Shown: in pieces, positions 1 to 8,957 of the stretch | Numbering within the stretch: the first letter of the stretch is position 1 | Layout: each line of letters begins with the position of its first letter | Origin: DASZHJ01 sp963735465 | GTDB taxonomy: Bacteria > Pseudomonadota > Alphaproteobacteria > ATCC43930 > CGMCC-115725 | Assembly (NCBI GenBank): GCA_963735465.1 | Contig: CAVTLA010000001.1 | Span: 3,658,001 to 3,722,000 of the forward strand | Reading direction: 5' to 3' | DNA: 64,000 bases | The notes under the pieces: model-generated | The model's database searches: none | Seen by the model: the letters and a program-made list of their open reading frames with translations, nothing else | What the model was told of the DNA's origin: nothing | Made by a program: the position numbers and the translations under genes

Positions 1-430
1 GCTCCACTATCGCGGCCAGAGCTACGAGCTCACGGTCCCGGTGCCGGAGGGACGCATCGACGGCAAGATGGTCGCCTGGCTCGAGGACGCCTTCGGCCGC
101 GAGCACGAGCGCACCTACGGTCACCGCGCCGGCCCCGAGGAGCCGGTGGAGCTGGTCTCGATCCAGGTGGTGGGCCAGGGCCTCCGCGAGGGCGCCGGCG
201 TCCCGGCGCAAGTGCGCCCGAGCCGCGCCGAGCCCACGCCGCCGCCGCCGCGCCCGGCCTATTTCGGCACCGAGCACGGCTGGATCGAGACGCCCGTGCT
301 CCGCCGCAGCGATCTCCGCGCGCCGAAGACGGGTCCTCTCATCATCGAGGAATACGACGCCACCTGCCTGGTGACGCCGGGCGCCAGGGCGAGTCTGGAT
401 GCCGGCGGGAACATCGTTATCGAGCTGTAG
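1..430 (+). CDS. HyuA-like hydantoinase/oxoprolinase, C-terminal part (5' truncated by window)
   Basis: The open frame runs from base 2 with no start inside the window and ends at TAG 428-430, so only about 142 C-terminal residues are present. The end of the protein (GPLIIEEYDATCLVTPGA, then a GGNIVIEL tail) matches the C-terminal barrel of the HyuA/N-methylhydantoinase A family, ATP-dependent enzymes that open hydantoin or 5-oxoproline rings in the cytoplasm. The catalytic N-terminal part lies upstream. No HyuB partner follows; a palindromic repeat and a minus-strand operon come next. The family is fairly sure; the substrate is not. Confidence 0.75.
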   Translation, partial: LHYRGQSYELTVPVPEGRIDGKMVAWLEDAFGREHERTYGHRAGPEEPVELVSIQVVGQGLREGAGVPAQVRPSRAEPTPPPPRPAYFGTEHGWIETPVLRRSDLRAPKTGPLIIEEYDATCLVTPGARASLDAGGNIVIEL

Positions 431-445
431 CGGGGGCTGGCATGC

Positions 446-561
446 TGCGTCCTTCGACTCGCGTGCTTCGCACGCGGCTCAGCGATGAGGACGTTCCTTA
501 CTGCCATCCACCATGGTCCTCATCCTGAGCCAACCGCGAAGCGGTCGAGTCGAAGGACGCA
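446..561. repeat. ~110-bp palindromic intergenic repeat, copy 1
   Basis: Perfect 16-bp terminal inverted repeats (TGCGTCCTTCGACTCG at 446-461 and its complement at 546-561) enclose inner arms resembling CTCAGCGATGAGGA and TCCTCATCCTGAG, so the unit could form a long hairpin. Related copies lie at 8043-8150 and 62978-63089. No coding capacity is evident. Elements of this kind are common between genes in alphaproteobacterial genomes; the function is unknown. It sits between the hydantoinase stop and the NIPSNAP stop, so it could act as a bidirectional terminator. Confidence 0.75.
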
Positions 562-679
562 CGGCAGTATCGTCTGGACAGCGCGGCGGCTCGAGGCGCC
601 CTCCTTTGGCACGAGACCAACCCGTTGAGTGGCCAGCCTCGATCCTGGAACGATCGAGGCTAGCCGGTGCGCCGCGCCT

Positions 680-1012
680 CTATTTGATTGGCGAATAGCT
701 CGCTGGATTCAGGAAAATATTGGTCTGCCTCGCCACCATCGGACCGCCCGATTTCTCCCTGAGCTGAGTCCGTTGATCGAGCCAACCTTTGTCTTTGTGA
801 AAGTCTTCCCATTTCTTCATGCGGTCGTTGAGACTGTCGAAACCCAGGATGTAGATCAACGTGCCTTCCTGGGCACCGCTGATGACAGACCAGGCGCCGA
901 CAAGCCGCATACCATGCTTCTCAAAGGTCGGCAGCGCCGCTTTCTCCATCAGTTCCTGCAGAGCTTGCAGCTTGCCCGGGTAGCATTCGTATTGCCGCAT
1001 TTCATAGATCAT
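680..1012 (-). CDS. NIPSNAP family protein
   Basis: 110 residues beginning MIYEMRQYECYPGK, with the hallmark E-x-R-x-Y-x-x-x-P-G-K opening and the later stretch GAWSVISGAQEGTLIYILGF typical of NIPSNAP dimeric alpha/beta-barrel proteins. The ATG at 1010-1012 is preceded by AAGGAG about 6 nt upstream, which fixes the start. It is the last gene of the minus-strand ABC/LLM operon, 53 bp after the LLM gene. NIPSNAP domains often accompany oxygenase or catabolic genes; no reaction is established for this one. Confidence 0.85.
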   Translation of the reverse strand: MIYEMRQYECYPGKLQALQELMEKAALPTFEKHGMRLVGAWSVISGAQEGTLIYILGFDSLNDRMKKWEDFHKDKGWLDQRTQLREKSGGPMVARQTNIFLNPASYSPIK

Positions 1013-1065
1013 CCTGCATCTCCTTGCGCTGGAATGGGCTCTTGGGTGCGATCGTGGTGATCCGC

Positions 1066-2047
1066 CTATCGGCTCAGCATTGGAATGACTTGTTCGGCGA
1101 ATATTTGCATCTGCTCCAACCGTTCTCCCATCGTGTCTCCGGCAATATGCAGAACGTTGAAATGAGTGATGCCGTGTGAGGCGATGGCGCGAATCTTCTC
1201 GGCGACTTCGTCGGGTGTTCCGATCCAATTGTCCGCAATCAATTTTTCCAGTTTCGCGCCGCGCGTCAGGGAGAACTGCCCTTGCCGACTCGCCTGATAT
1301 TCGGCAATCGCCTTTTCCTTGGTCCGCGCCAGCCGAACCTGGCCCTCGGCGACAACATCGATTTGCGAGATATCGCGGCCATATTTGGCGAGAATGGGTT
1401 TGAGCCCCTCGATCCGATCGCGGGCGATGGCCGACTGCACCATCATCCCCAATCCGAATCGCGCGATGCGGTCGAACGACTTCAGGGATCTTGCCGGGCA
1501 CGTAGATCGGAAATGGCTGCCGGAGCGGTCGTGGATCCAGCGCGATTTCACCGAACTCGATATGCTTTCCTGCGAAGCCTGTCCTGGTGCCGGAATCGCC
1601 CTCGAGCAGGAGCCTCAGCGCCTCGATCGATTCATCCATCATTTCCCCACGGGACTTCTTGGCCATCCGCGGCCTGACGGCAATGAATTCGTCCCGGCAC
1701 ATTCCAAGGCCGAGCCCCAACAGCATCCGGCCCTTACTGAAACGGTCCAGCGTGGCAACCTCCTTGGCGAGGATCACAGGATCGCGCAACGGTGCCAGTA
1801 AGACGCCGGTCCCGAGCTTTATCTTGGAGGTGCGAGCGGCGCAGAAAGCGAGGCTTACGATCGGCTCGTACCAGTTGGGCGCAACACGGTCGGGGATGCG
1901 ATACTCTGGAGTTGGCGTCAAAAAATCGGTGGCCCAGACGGCGTCATATCCAAGCCGCTCGGCCTCGACGGTGGCCTGCACGATCTCTTCGGGGCCGGCA
2001 AATCCGGGTGGCACGAATACGCCCTCCCGGCAGGTAGGGATCTCCAC
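1066..2047 (-). CDS. LLM-class (bacterial luciferase-like) oxidoreductase, frameshifted
   Basis: Flavin- or F420-dependent TIM-barrel oxidoreductase of the luciferase-like superfamily. The N-terminal two thirds (EAERLGYDAVWATDF, then KIKLGTGVLLAPLRDPVILA and GRMLLGLGLG) read from GTG 2047 to about 1478. The C-terminal third (RIARFGLGMM to the IPMLSR end) continues one base further on. Dropping the base near 1477 restores PEVFDRIARFG, so the gene looks like one CDS with a one-base insertion. It follows the ATPase gene by 49 bp in the importer operon. Because a full F420 operon lies at 41.7-46.6 kb, F420 use is possible; FMN is the alternative. Start codon moderately certain. Confidence 0.8.
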
Positions 2048-2096
2048 GTCAAATCTTATCTGACTTATTGCGATGATCCGATCTGTTGCCGCGGTT

Positions 2097-3158
2097 TCAG
2101 TCGATAACCCGTCCGTCCTCCGCCCGCCAGCTCACCAGCGCCTCGTCACCAACCGTCCATGGTTTCGACGCCGTGCGCGGCGTACGGACCGAAAGGATTC
2201 CTGCAACGGTCGCGACCGTGCAGCGGACTGAGGCGCCGAGGAACTCGACAGTTTGCACCTTGCCGGGAAGCGCGTTGGACCCGGCGACGCGGTCCCGCGA
2301 CAATGATAGGGATTCCGGCCGGATCAGCAGCTCGACGGTCGAGGATCCTCGCGCCGCGCCCACGCTCTCAACGATCTCGCCGCCCGCGAGCTCAATCCTC
2401 AAGCGGTCGCTGCTTTGGCCTATAACCCGGCCGGCAAGGAAATTGGATTCGCCGAGAAACTGCGCGACGAAGCGGCTGGCCGGGCGCTCATAAAGCTCGG
2501 CGGGCTTTCCCATCTGCCGGATCTCGCCGTCCGCCATCACCGCGATGCGGTCGGAGAGCACCAGCGCCTCCTCCTGGTCGTGGGTGACATAGACGACGGT
2601 GAGGCCGAGGGCCTGCTGGATGCGCTTGATCTCGCCCTGGAGCTGCTCGCGGAGCTTGCGGTCGAGGGCGCCCAGCGGCTCGTCCATCAGCAGCACCGGC
2701 GGCTCGAAGACCAGGGCGCGGGCGAGCGCGACCCGCTGCTGCTGGCCGCCGCTGAGTTGCGAAATGCGCCGAGTGCCGAAATCGGAGAGATCGACGAGGT
2801 GGAGCGTATCGGCGACCTTGCGCGCGGCAACGCTGCGGTCGACCCTACGCATGCGTAGCGGAAAGCCCACGTTCTGCGCGACGGTCATAGTCGGAAAAAG
2901 CGCATAGCTCTGGAACACCACGCCGAGATTGCGCCGCTCCGGCGGCAGCGCCAGCACCGACTTTCCGCCGATGCGGATATCGCCGGCATTGGGCTCGGCG
3001 AAACCGGCGATCATCATCAGGGTCGTGGTCTTGCCGGAACCGCTCGACCCCAGCAAGGTGAAGAACTCGCCGGCGGCGACGGTGAGCGCCAGGTCGGGGA
3101 TGACCGTGGTGCCGCCGAAGCTCTTGCGGATGCCGACGAGCTCGATGGAGGCACTCAT
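2097..3158 (-). CDS. Spermidine/putrescine-type ABC transporter ATPase (PotA-like)
   Basis: 353 residues. Walker A GSSGSGKTT (near residue 37), signature LSGGQQQRVALARAL, Walker B VLLMDEPLGALD and the switch His in YVTHDQEEAL are all present, followed by a C-terminal TOBE-type regulatory domain. This is the full PotA/FbpC layout, so the protein should energise the importer built from the two permeases at 4376-6003. It lies downstream of the M24 gene (33 bp gap) in the same operon. The transported compound is not evident; family homologues move polyamines, opines, Fe(III) or related small cations. Confidence 0.93.
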   Translation of the reverse strand: MSASIELVGIRKSFGGTTVIPDLALTVAAGEFFTLLGSSGSGKTTTLMMIAGFAEPNAGDIRIGGKSVLALPPERRNLGVVFQSYALFPTMTVAQNVGFPLRMRRVDRSVAARKVADTLHLVDLSDFGTRRISQLSGGQQQRVALARALVFEPPVLLMDEPLGALDRKLREQLQGEIKRIQQALGLTVVYVTHDQEEALVLSDRIAVMADGEIRQMGKPAELYERPASRFVAQFLGESNFLAGRVIGQSSDRLRIELAGGEIVESVGAARGSSTVELLIRPESLSLSRDRVAGSNALPGKVQTVEFLGASVRCTVATVAGILSVRTPRTASKPWTVGDEALVSWRAEDGRVID

Positions 3159-3191
3159 CGCCGCGAGGTCCGCAACCGGCGACGCCTTGGA

Positions 3192-4379
3192 CTACCAGTA
3201 TCGCAGGCGCGCATTGGTCAGCCGCTCGACACCGGTCTCGGTCAGCAGCACCGTCTCCTCGAAATCGCCGAGATAGCCGTCCTGCATCAGCGTGCGCTCG
3301 AAATTGAGCACCATGTTCGGCACCAGGGCCATGGTCTCGTTCGGAACCAGCCACGGCGAATCCCAGCCGAGGCCGATGCCGTGGCCGAGCCCGGAGAACA
3401 CGCCTTTCAGGGGATAGCCCAGCGCCTTCTGCTTGCCGAGGCCGGCGCTCGCCACGGTGCCGGCGCTGACTCCCGGCCGCAGCGCGGCGATTCCCTCCTC
3501 CACCACGGAGATCGCGGCCTCGAAGGCGTCAATCTGCCGGTTGCTGGCGCTGCCAATCGGGCGCGAGCGCGAGACGTCGAAATAATAGCCGTGCAGCACT
3601 CCGGAGATGCCCAGGCGCAGCCACTGGCCATTGGCAAGCGGTGTCGGCGACGCCCAAGTCGGGAACGACGAGCGCACATAGAGCGGATCGTCGCCGCCGC
3701 GGCCAGAGGCCATAAAGGAGTTGTAGAGAATGCCGCCGGCGGAGACGAGCACCTGCTGGCCCGCCGCAACCACGTCACCATGGGTGGCGCCTGGCACCGC
3801 TGCCTCCATCATCGCCTCGATGGTGCGGCAGCCGATCTCCGCCGCCGCGCGGAGCCGCCCGATCTCCGCCGGCGACTTGATCGCACGCAGGTTCGCGGTG
3901 ATACCGTCCGCCTCGGTCCACGTAGCGCCAGACACCGCCGCCTCGATCTTGCGGAACATGCTCACCGGAAGGATGTCGCTGCCGATGAGACCGATCTTGC
4001 CTCTCGCGAGCCGGCTCTTCCGCAGAACGTCGCAGACGGCTTCGATGACGAGATCGGCGACGATGATCTGGCTCTCGGGCATCGCGACCTCGGTGACATA
4101 GGGCACGTCGATCACGAGGGTGGGATCGGCGTCCACCGGCAGCACCAGGAAGGAATGGGCGCGGCCAGTCCAGCTGCCGTCGAGATCGGGAATGAAGGGG
4201 AAGGGTGAGTAGTGGTTGGTGAGGTACATGAGATCGGCATAGCGATCGAGGGCGCCGCCGCCCCGCGCACAGACCAGGAGACCGTCGAGGCCCAGCTCCC
4301 TCGCCCGCGCCACCGCCTTGGTCCGGCGCGCCGCGAACTCATCGGCGGGAATCTCGATCTTCGGGGCTGACGTGCTCAT
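3192..4379 (-). CDS. M24 family (creatinase/Xaa-Pro peptidase-like) protein
   Basis: 395 residues with the two-domain creatinase/prolidase layout: an N-terminal creatinase-N-like domain (about 10-165) and a C-terminal pita-bread domain. Of the five metal ligands of metallopeptidases, the positions equivalent to the second Asp (D268), His (H333 in GLGHGIG) and two Glu (E361, E374) are kept. The first Asp of the DxG motif is replaced by Arg (R255 in LRLG). This resembles creatinase-type members that act without metal, so hydrolysis of a C-N bond of a small imported compound is a better guess than peptidase. The start ATG overlaps the upstream permease stop by 4 bp, placing it inside the importer operon. 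Confidence 0.85.
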   Translation of the reverse strand: MSTSAPKIEIPADEFAARRTKAVARARELGLDGLLVCARGGGALDRYADLMYLTNHYSPFPFIPDLDGSWTGRAHSFLVLPVDADPTLVIDVPYVTEVAMPESQIIVADLVIEAVCDVLRKSRLARGKIGLIGSDILPVSMFRKIEAAVSGATWTEADGITANLRAIKSPAEIGRLRAAAEIGCRTIEAMMEAAVPGATHGDVVAAGQQVLVSAGGILYNSFMASGRGGDDPLYVRSSFPTWASPTPLANGQWLRLGISGVLHGYYFDVSRSRPIGSASNRQIDAFEAAISVVEEGIAALRPGVSAGTVASAGLGKQKALGYPLKGVFSGLGHGIGLGWDSPWLVPNETMALVPNMVLNFERTLMQDGYLGDFEETVLLTETGVERLTNARLRYW

Positions 4380-5161
4380 GGGGCTTCCTTTTGCAGACGG
4401 GTCATGACGGCAAAGAGAGCGGTGGAGACGATGACAAGAATGACGGAGACGGCGGCGACGGTGGGATTGATCTCGAAGCGGATGCCGTTCCACATCTGCA
4501 CCGGCAGAGTGACAGCGCGGACGCCGGAGAGGAACAGCGCCACCACCACCTCGTCGAAGGACGTCAGGAACGCGAAAATCGCGCCGGCCACCACGCCGGG
4601 CATGATGGTGGGGAGCACCACCAGCAAGAATGCCCGCGTCGCCGTGGCGCCCAGGCTGCGGGCGGCGCGCTCGATCGCCCAGTCCACCCGCTGCAGCACT
4701 GCCGCCACGTTGATGAAGACGAAGGGCAGCGCCAGAATCGTGTGGCCGAGGATCATGCCGGTGACGGTGCCGGCGAGACCGAGGCGCGCGAAGACGCTGT
4801 AGATGCCGACGGCGGTGACGATGGTCGGCACGATCATCGGCAGCAGGAAGACGCCGATCATCAGCTGCCGGAACGGCACGCGCCCGCGCAGCAATCCCAG
4901 CGCCGCCAGGGTGCCAAGCAGGGTTGCCAGCACGGTGGTGCCAGCGGCGATGGTCAGGCTGTTGAGGGTGGCGAGACGCCACTGGGGATCGCTGGCATAG
5001 GCCAGATACCAGCGGGTGGAGAAGCCCGGCGGCGGGAAGATCAGCATCTCCGCGCTGCTGAACGACATCGGCACCACGACGAAGGTGGGCAGCACCAGGA
5101 AGAGCGCCACCGCGCTCACCAGCACGGAGAGGCTGAGGCCGCCGAGCCGTCCGCGCGTCAT
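4376..5161 (-). CDS. ABC transporter permease (PotC-like)
   Basis: About 261 residues, an inner-membrane BPD permease with six predicted hydrophobic segments starting at LSVLVSAVALFLVLP. The EAA loop reads ARSLGATATRAFLLVVLP near the C-terminal third, the site that contacts the ATPase. I place the start at ATG 5159-5161 because it overlaps the upstream permease stop by 4 bp, as the other junctions of this operon do; a longer in-frame start at 5197 is less likely. It pairs with the permease at 5158-6003. Confidence 0.92.
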   Translation of the reverse strand: MTRGRLGGLSLSVLVSAVALFLVLPTFVVVPMSFSSAEMLIFPPPGFSTRWYLAYASDPQWRLATLNSLTIAAGTTVLATLLGTLAALGLLRGRVPFRQLMIGVFLLPMIVPTIVTAVGIYSVFARLGLAGTVTGMILGHTILALPFVFINVAAVLQRVDWAIERAARSLGATATRAFLLVVLPTIMPGVVAGAIFAFLTSFDEVVVALFLSGVRAVTLPVQMWNGIRFEINPTVAAVSVILVIVSTALFAVMTRLQKEAP

Positions 5162-6003
5162 CGGGCACCGCCCCAGAGCGCCGCCATGCCGAGCCAACGC
5201 TGGGAAGCAGCGAAAATCGCCACGGTAACCGCCAGCAGCACGGTCGAGAGCGCGCCGGCCAATCCCCAGTTCAGGGAGGTATTCACGTTGAACTCGATGA
5301 GCTGCGCCAGCACGAGGTCACGCGGACCGCCCAGCACCGCCGGTACCACGAAGAATCCGAGGCTCACGGTGAAGACCAGCAGCACGCCGGCCATCACGCC
5401 GGGCAGCGTCATCGGGAAATAGACAAAGGAGAAGGAGGCGATCGGGCCGGCGCCGAGGCTGCGCGCGGCGCTTCGAAGCTGCGGATCCACCTGTGCCATG
5501 ACGGCAGCGATCGGTAGGATCATGTAGGGGATCATGATCTGCACCATGCCGACGAGGACGCCGAAGGAGTTGTAGACCAGCGGCAGCGGCGCGCCCGTCC
5601 ATCCCAGCCAGAGCAGCGCCTGGTTGATGACGCCCTTGGAATTGAGCAGCACCATCCAGCCATAGGTGCGGACCAGCAGGTTGGTCCAGAACGGCAGCAG
5701 GATGAACACCAGTAGCACCGCCTTGCCGCGCGGGCTCGCGTGGGCCAAGCGATAGGCGACGGGATAGCCCAGGAGAGCGCAGGTGAGAGTCGTGCCGGCG
5801 CTCAGCCAGAGCGTGCGCTGGAGCACCTGGAGATAGAGCGGCGTGACCAAGAGCCGCTGATAATTCCCGAACGGCGTGCCGGCACCGGTGAAGCTCTGAG
5901 CGATGAGCATGCCGACGGGATAGAGGAAGAGCACGGCAAGGAATGCCAGGGGCGGCAGCACGAGGAGTGCGGCACGGCGCGCGCCTCGGCCTTCCCGCGG
6001 CAC
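5158..6003 (-). CDS. ABC transporter permease (PotB-like)
   Basis: 281 residues. A basic N-terminus (MPREGRGARRA) leads into the first membrane segment LLVLPPLAFLAVLFLYPVG, followed by about five more. The EAA loop is AARSLGAGPIASFSFVYFP. It is the first permease after the binding-protein gene (30 bp gap) and overlaps the second permease by 4 bp. Together with the ATPase at 2097 and the binding protein at 6034 it makes a complete PotDBCA-type importer. Confidence 0.93.
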   Translation of the reverse strand: MPREGRGARRAALLVLPPLAFLAVLFLYPVGMLIAQSFTGAGTPFGNYQRLLVTPLYLQVLQRTLWLSAGTTLTCALLGYPVAYRLAHASPRGKAVLLVFILLPFWTNLLVRTYGWMVLLNSKGVINQALLWLGWTGAPLPLVYNSFGVLVGMVQIMIPYMILPIAAVMAQVDPQLRSAARSLGAGPIASFSFVYFPMTLPGVMAGVLLVFTVSLGFFVVPAVLGGPRDLVLAQLIEFNVNTSLNWGLAGALSTVLLAVTVAIFAASQRWLGMAALWGGAR

Positions 6004-6033
6004 CTCGCTATCTCCAGATGCGGGCCGCGCCGG

Positions 6034-7102
6034 TCAGGTCAGCCGCCAGGCGTTCATCTTTTCGCTCGCCGTCGCGAGGTTCTCGCCCCACCACTTCTCG
6101 TCGGCCAGGAAGAACTTGCCCTGCTGCTGCGGCCCGCCGGAGAGGATCTTGGCGCGCGCCGCCGGCAGCATCTCGAAGGCCGATGGCGTCACCGGTCCGT
6201 AGGTATAGGCATTAGCGATGGCGACCTGCGCCTCCGGTGTCATCGCGTAGGCTATGAACTGCATCGCCGCGGCCTTGTGCGGCGCGCCGCGCGGCATGAC
6301 CAGGGTCGCCCAGGTCATCATGCTCTGATTGTATTCCAGCGCGATCGGCGCCGAGTGATCCATCGCCGACAGCGCGCGGCCGTCGGGCACCAGCCCCAGC
6401 ACCGCCTGTCCGTCGGTCATGAACTGCTCCGCCTGGGCGTTGGTGTCGAACCAGAGGATATCGTCCTTGATGCGGGACAGGCTTTTCAGCGCCCGGTCGA
6501 CGTCGAGGGGATAGAGCTTGTCGGGCGCGACACCGTCGGCGATCAGCGCCACTTCCAGCGCGCCGCCGTTCGCCTTCGAGGCCAGCGTGCGCTTGCCCGG
6601 GAAGCGCTTGGTGTCCCAGAACTCGACCCAATTGGCGGGATGCGCACTCGCGAAGGACTTGGTGTTGTAGTACATCACCCGCGACCACAGCACTTCCGGC
6701 ACCGAGTAGTCGGTGACGAGATCCTGGCCCTTCAGGATCTTGGTGGCGTCGATCTGCTTGAAGTTCGAGCTTCTCCAGCAGATTGTCCTTGGCGCCGATC
6801 CATTGGAAATCCGGATTGACCTCGACGACGTCCCACTCCACCGCCCCGGACTCCACCATGGCGCGGAATTTTCCGTAGGTATTGCCGCCGACGCTGGTGA
6901 CGGGGATGCCGGTCTTCTTGGTGAAGGGATCGAACCACGCCTCGCGCATCGCCTTCTCCCAGGAGCCGCCCCAGGTCGCGAACACCACCTGGTCCTTTGC
7001 TTGGGCGCGCACCGGCAGCGGCGCCGAGATCGCCGCAAGGGAGGCGGCGCCCGCGCCTTTCAGGAGCGTGCGGCGTGACAGGGAGCGGCGGATCTGTCTC
7101 AT
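6034..7102 (-). CDS. ABC transporter substrate-binding protein (PotD-like), Tat signal, frameshifted
   Basis: Periplasmic binding protein of the spermidine/putrescine family. ATG 7100-7102, preceded by GAGGGG, opens a Tat leader with SRRTLLKGAGAASLA and a cleavage region near PVRAQA. The mature start reads QVVFATWGGSWEKAMREAWF. The frame is lost near 6763: skipping one base gives LLEKLEFKQIDATKIL and then an intact remainder to the stop at 6034, so the gene reads as one of about 355 residues with a one-base insertion. It is the first gene of the minus-strand importer operon and is divergent from the GntR regulator. Confidence 0.85.
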
Positions 7103-7230
7103 GGCAATTCCCCTCTTCGCGAAGCCCAACGCATTGGTTCGATAATGGCACACGGATATTCTGCTGAAAAGTCTGCAATCCGAATTTTCTGGCGTAGGAT
7201 CGGGGCTGTCGGCATTTTATGTAACCGCAC

Positions 7231-7247
7231 ATTGGTCCGCGATTGGT
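7231..7247. promoter_or_regulatory. Tandem ATTGGT half-sites in the GntR/ABC divergent promoter
   Basis: ATTGGT occurs at 7231-7236 and again at 7242-7247, 11 bp apart (about one helical turn), and ATTGGTTC recurs at 7133-7140 near the binding-protein start. Operators of the FadR/FCD branch of GntR regulators are often built from ATTGGT/ACCAAT half-sites. These copies are direct rather than inverted, so the assignment to the adjacent GntR protein is tentative. Confidence 0.25.
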
Positions 7248-7308
7248 TCTAAAGTGGTGCTGCGCTAGAATCACGGGAAGAGGCGACGAGAAGGACGACG
7301 GAGCATCC

Positions 7309-8026
7309 ATGAGCGAGATCTTTCCCTATGCGAGCGCGCCCCAGGGTCGTCGCGCCCGGGCGCGGCGGCTGGTGGACCAGCTCCGGGCGGTGCTGGAGCG
7401 CCACATCGACGAGGGACGGCTCCGGCCCGGCGAGCGGCTGGCGACGGAGCGCGAGCTGGCGCAGCAGTTCGGCGCCTCGCGCAACGCGGTGCGGGCCGTG
7501 CTGGCGGACCTCGACAAGGTCGGGAAGATCACCCGCCATGTGGGGCGCGGCACCTTCGTCCGCCATCCCGCCGCGCCGACACGAGCGGAGGCGCCACCCC
7601 TCGCCGATGCGAGCCCGGCGGAGCTGCTGGAGTTCCGACTGGCGTTGGAGCCGGGGCTGGCGGACGCGATCGTGCTGCACGCCAATGACGGCGACCTCCG
7701 GGAGCTCATGCGCTGTGTCGACGAGGGCGATGCCGCCCGGCATTGGGAGGAGTTCGAGCATTGGGACCTGGAGATTCCACCAGCTCCTGGTGGCCGCCAC
7801 TCATAACCGGTTAGTCATCGGCCTCTACGACGCCGTGCGCGCGGTGCGGCAGAACGCCGCCTGGGGCAAGCTCAAGCAGCAGAGCACCGATCCCGCCAAA
7901 TGGAAAAAATACCAGGACGAGCACCGCCGCATCGCCGAGGCGCTGCTGGCGCGGGACGCCGGGGCCGCGAAGCTCGCGATCCGCGGCCACCTCCAGGGTG
8001 TGCGCGCCAAGATGCTGGATCACTGA
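7309..8026 (+). CDS. GntR family (FadR/FCD) transcriptional regulator, frameshifted
   Basis: N-terminal winged helix-turn-helix (LRPGERLATERELAQQFGAS, then RNAVRAVLADLD) followed by an all-helical FCD ligand domain (LLEFRLALEPGLADAIV). The frame breaks near 7774: reading on directly gives a stop at 7804-7806, while skipping one base gives WDLEFHQLLVAATHN, the expected FCD core, and continues to the stop at 8026. About 238 residues when joined. It is divergent from the importer operon and most likely its local regulator, responding to the imported compound or a product of it. Confidence 0.85.
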
Positions 8027-8042
8027 GGGAGCGGACCAGGAG

Positions 8043-8150
8043 TGCGTCCTTCGACGCGCTCCCTACGGTCGCTTACTCAAGATGAGGATGATTGGTGATG
8101 GCACAAAGAAAGGCCTCATCCTGAGCATGCAAAGCGCGCCGAAGGACGCA
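8043..8150. repeat. ~110-bp palindromic intergenic repeat, copy 2
   Basis: Outer arms TGCGTCCTTCGACGCGC (8043-8059) and GCGCGCCGAAGGACGCA (8134-8150) are inverted with one mismatch. Inner arms AAGATGAGGATG and GGCCTCATCCTGAGC complete the same design as copies at 446 and 62978. It fills the gap between the convergent ends of the GntR and AlaX genes, a position suiting a terminator-like hairpin. Confidence 0.75.
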
Positions 8151-8157
8151 ACCCTGC

Positions 8158-8880
8158 TCATCCCAGCCCCACCAGCCCCATCCGGACCCGGCGGTTGTGG
8201 CGGCCCTTGTTCTCGATCTTGAGGATGCGGAGCGGCGGCGAGGCACCTGTCGCGGTGAGGTGGGTGCCGCCGCAAGCTTGGCGGTCGAGTCCCGCAATCT
8301 CGACGATGCGGACCTTGCCGTCAGGTGTGGGCGGCGGCGCCACCGAGCGGCTGCGGATCAGCCCATGCTCGCTTTGGGCCTCTTCCATCGGGACATAGGC
8401 GAAGGTCACGGCCAAGTCCTGGCGGATCGCGTCGTTGATCGGTCCCTCCAGCGCGCGGATCCGGTCGTTGTCGGCGCCGGGCACGTCAAAATCCATCCGG
8501 GCGGTGCCGTCCTCGTACATCTGCACGCCGGTCACGAGAGCGCCATCGAAGGCCTGGAACACGAGCGCGTTCAGGACGTGGGTGTCGGTATGGAGTTGCC
8601 GCATGGTCTGACGGAATTTGGGATCGACCGCGGCCTCGACGGCGCCCTCGATCTCGGCCTGGCTGTCGAGGAGATGCCAGAGCTTGCCATCGATTTCCTC
8701 GAATCCGACCACGCGGACCTCGCCGCCGGACCAGCGCAGCACGCCCTTGTCCGCCGGCTGCCCGCCGCCGCCGGGATAGAACGGCGACTGCGCCAGTGAA
8801 ACACGGCCCGGCCGCGCGTCGATGGCAACGGTCTCCAGGGTGAGGGTTTCCGGATGCTCGTGACAGAAGAGATGCGCCAT
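8158..8880 (-). CDS. Alanyl-tRNA editing protein (AlaX-type)
   Basis: 240 residues resembling a free-standing editing domain of alanyl-tRNA synthetase, which hydrolyses misacylated Ser- or Gly-tRNA(Ala) in the cytoplasm. The zinc site is visible as HTDTH (H97, H101) and CGGTH (C203, H207), and the QSPFYPGGGGQPAD stretch is typical of AlaX proteins with an N-terminal extension. The start ATG at 8878-8880 is clear. It is separated by 77 bp from the AraC gene upstream and is probably a housekeeping gene unrelated to the neighbouring catabolic set. Confidence 0.92.
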   Translation of the reverse strand: MAHLFCHEHPETLTLETVAIDARPGRVSLAQSPFYPGGGGQPADKGVLRWSGGEVRVVGFEEIDGKLWHLLDSQAEIEGAVEAAVDPKFRQTMRQLHTDTHVLNALVFQAFDGALVTGVQMYEDGTARMDFDVPGADNDRIRALEGPINDAIRQDLAVTFAYVPMEEAQSEHGLIRSRSVAPPPTPDGKVRIVEIAGLDRQACGGTHLTATGASPPLRILKIENKGRHNRRVRMGLVGLG

Positions 8881-8957
8881 CTTCTCGCCTCGCGGGTTTC
8901 GCGGCCGACCAGTGTCGCCCACCGCGGCGGGCCAGTATTGGCAAAAATTGCAGTGAG

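Noticed and set aside
446..561. CRISPR-like or tRNA-like structure in the palindromic repeat
   Set aside because: Only one unit at each site, no spacers, and the fold is a single long hairpin rather than a cloverleaf.
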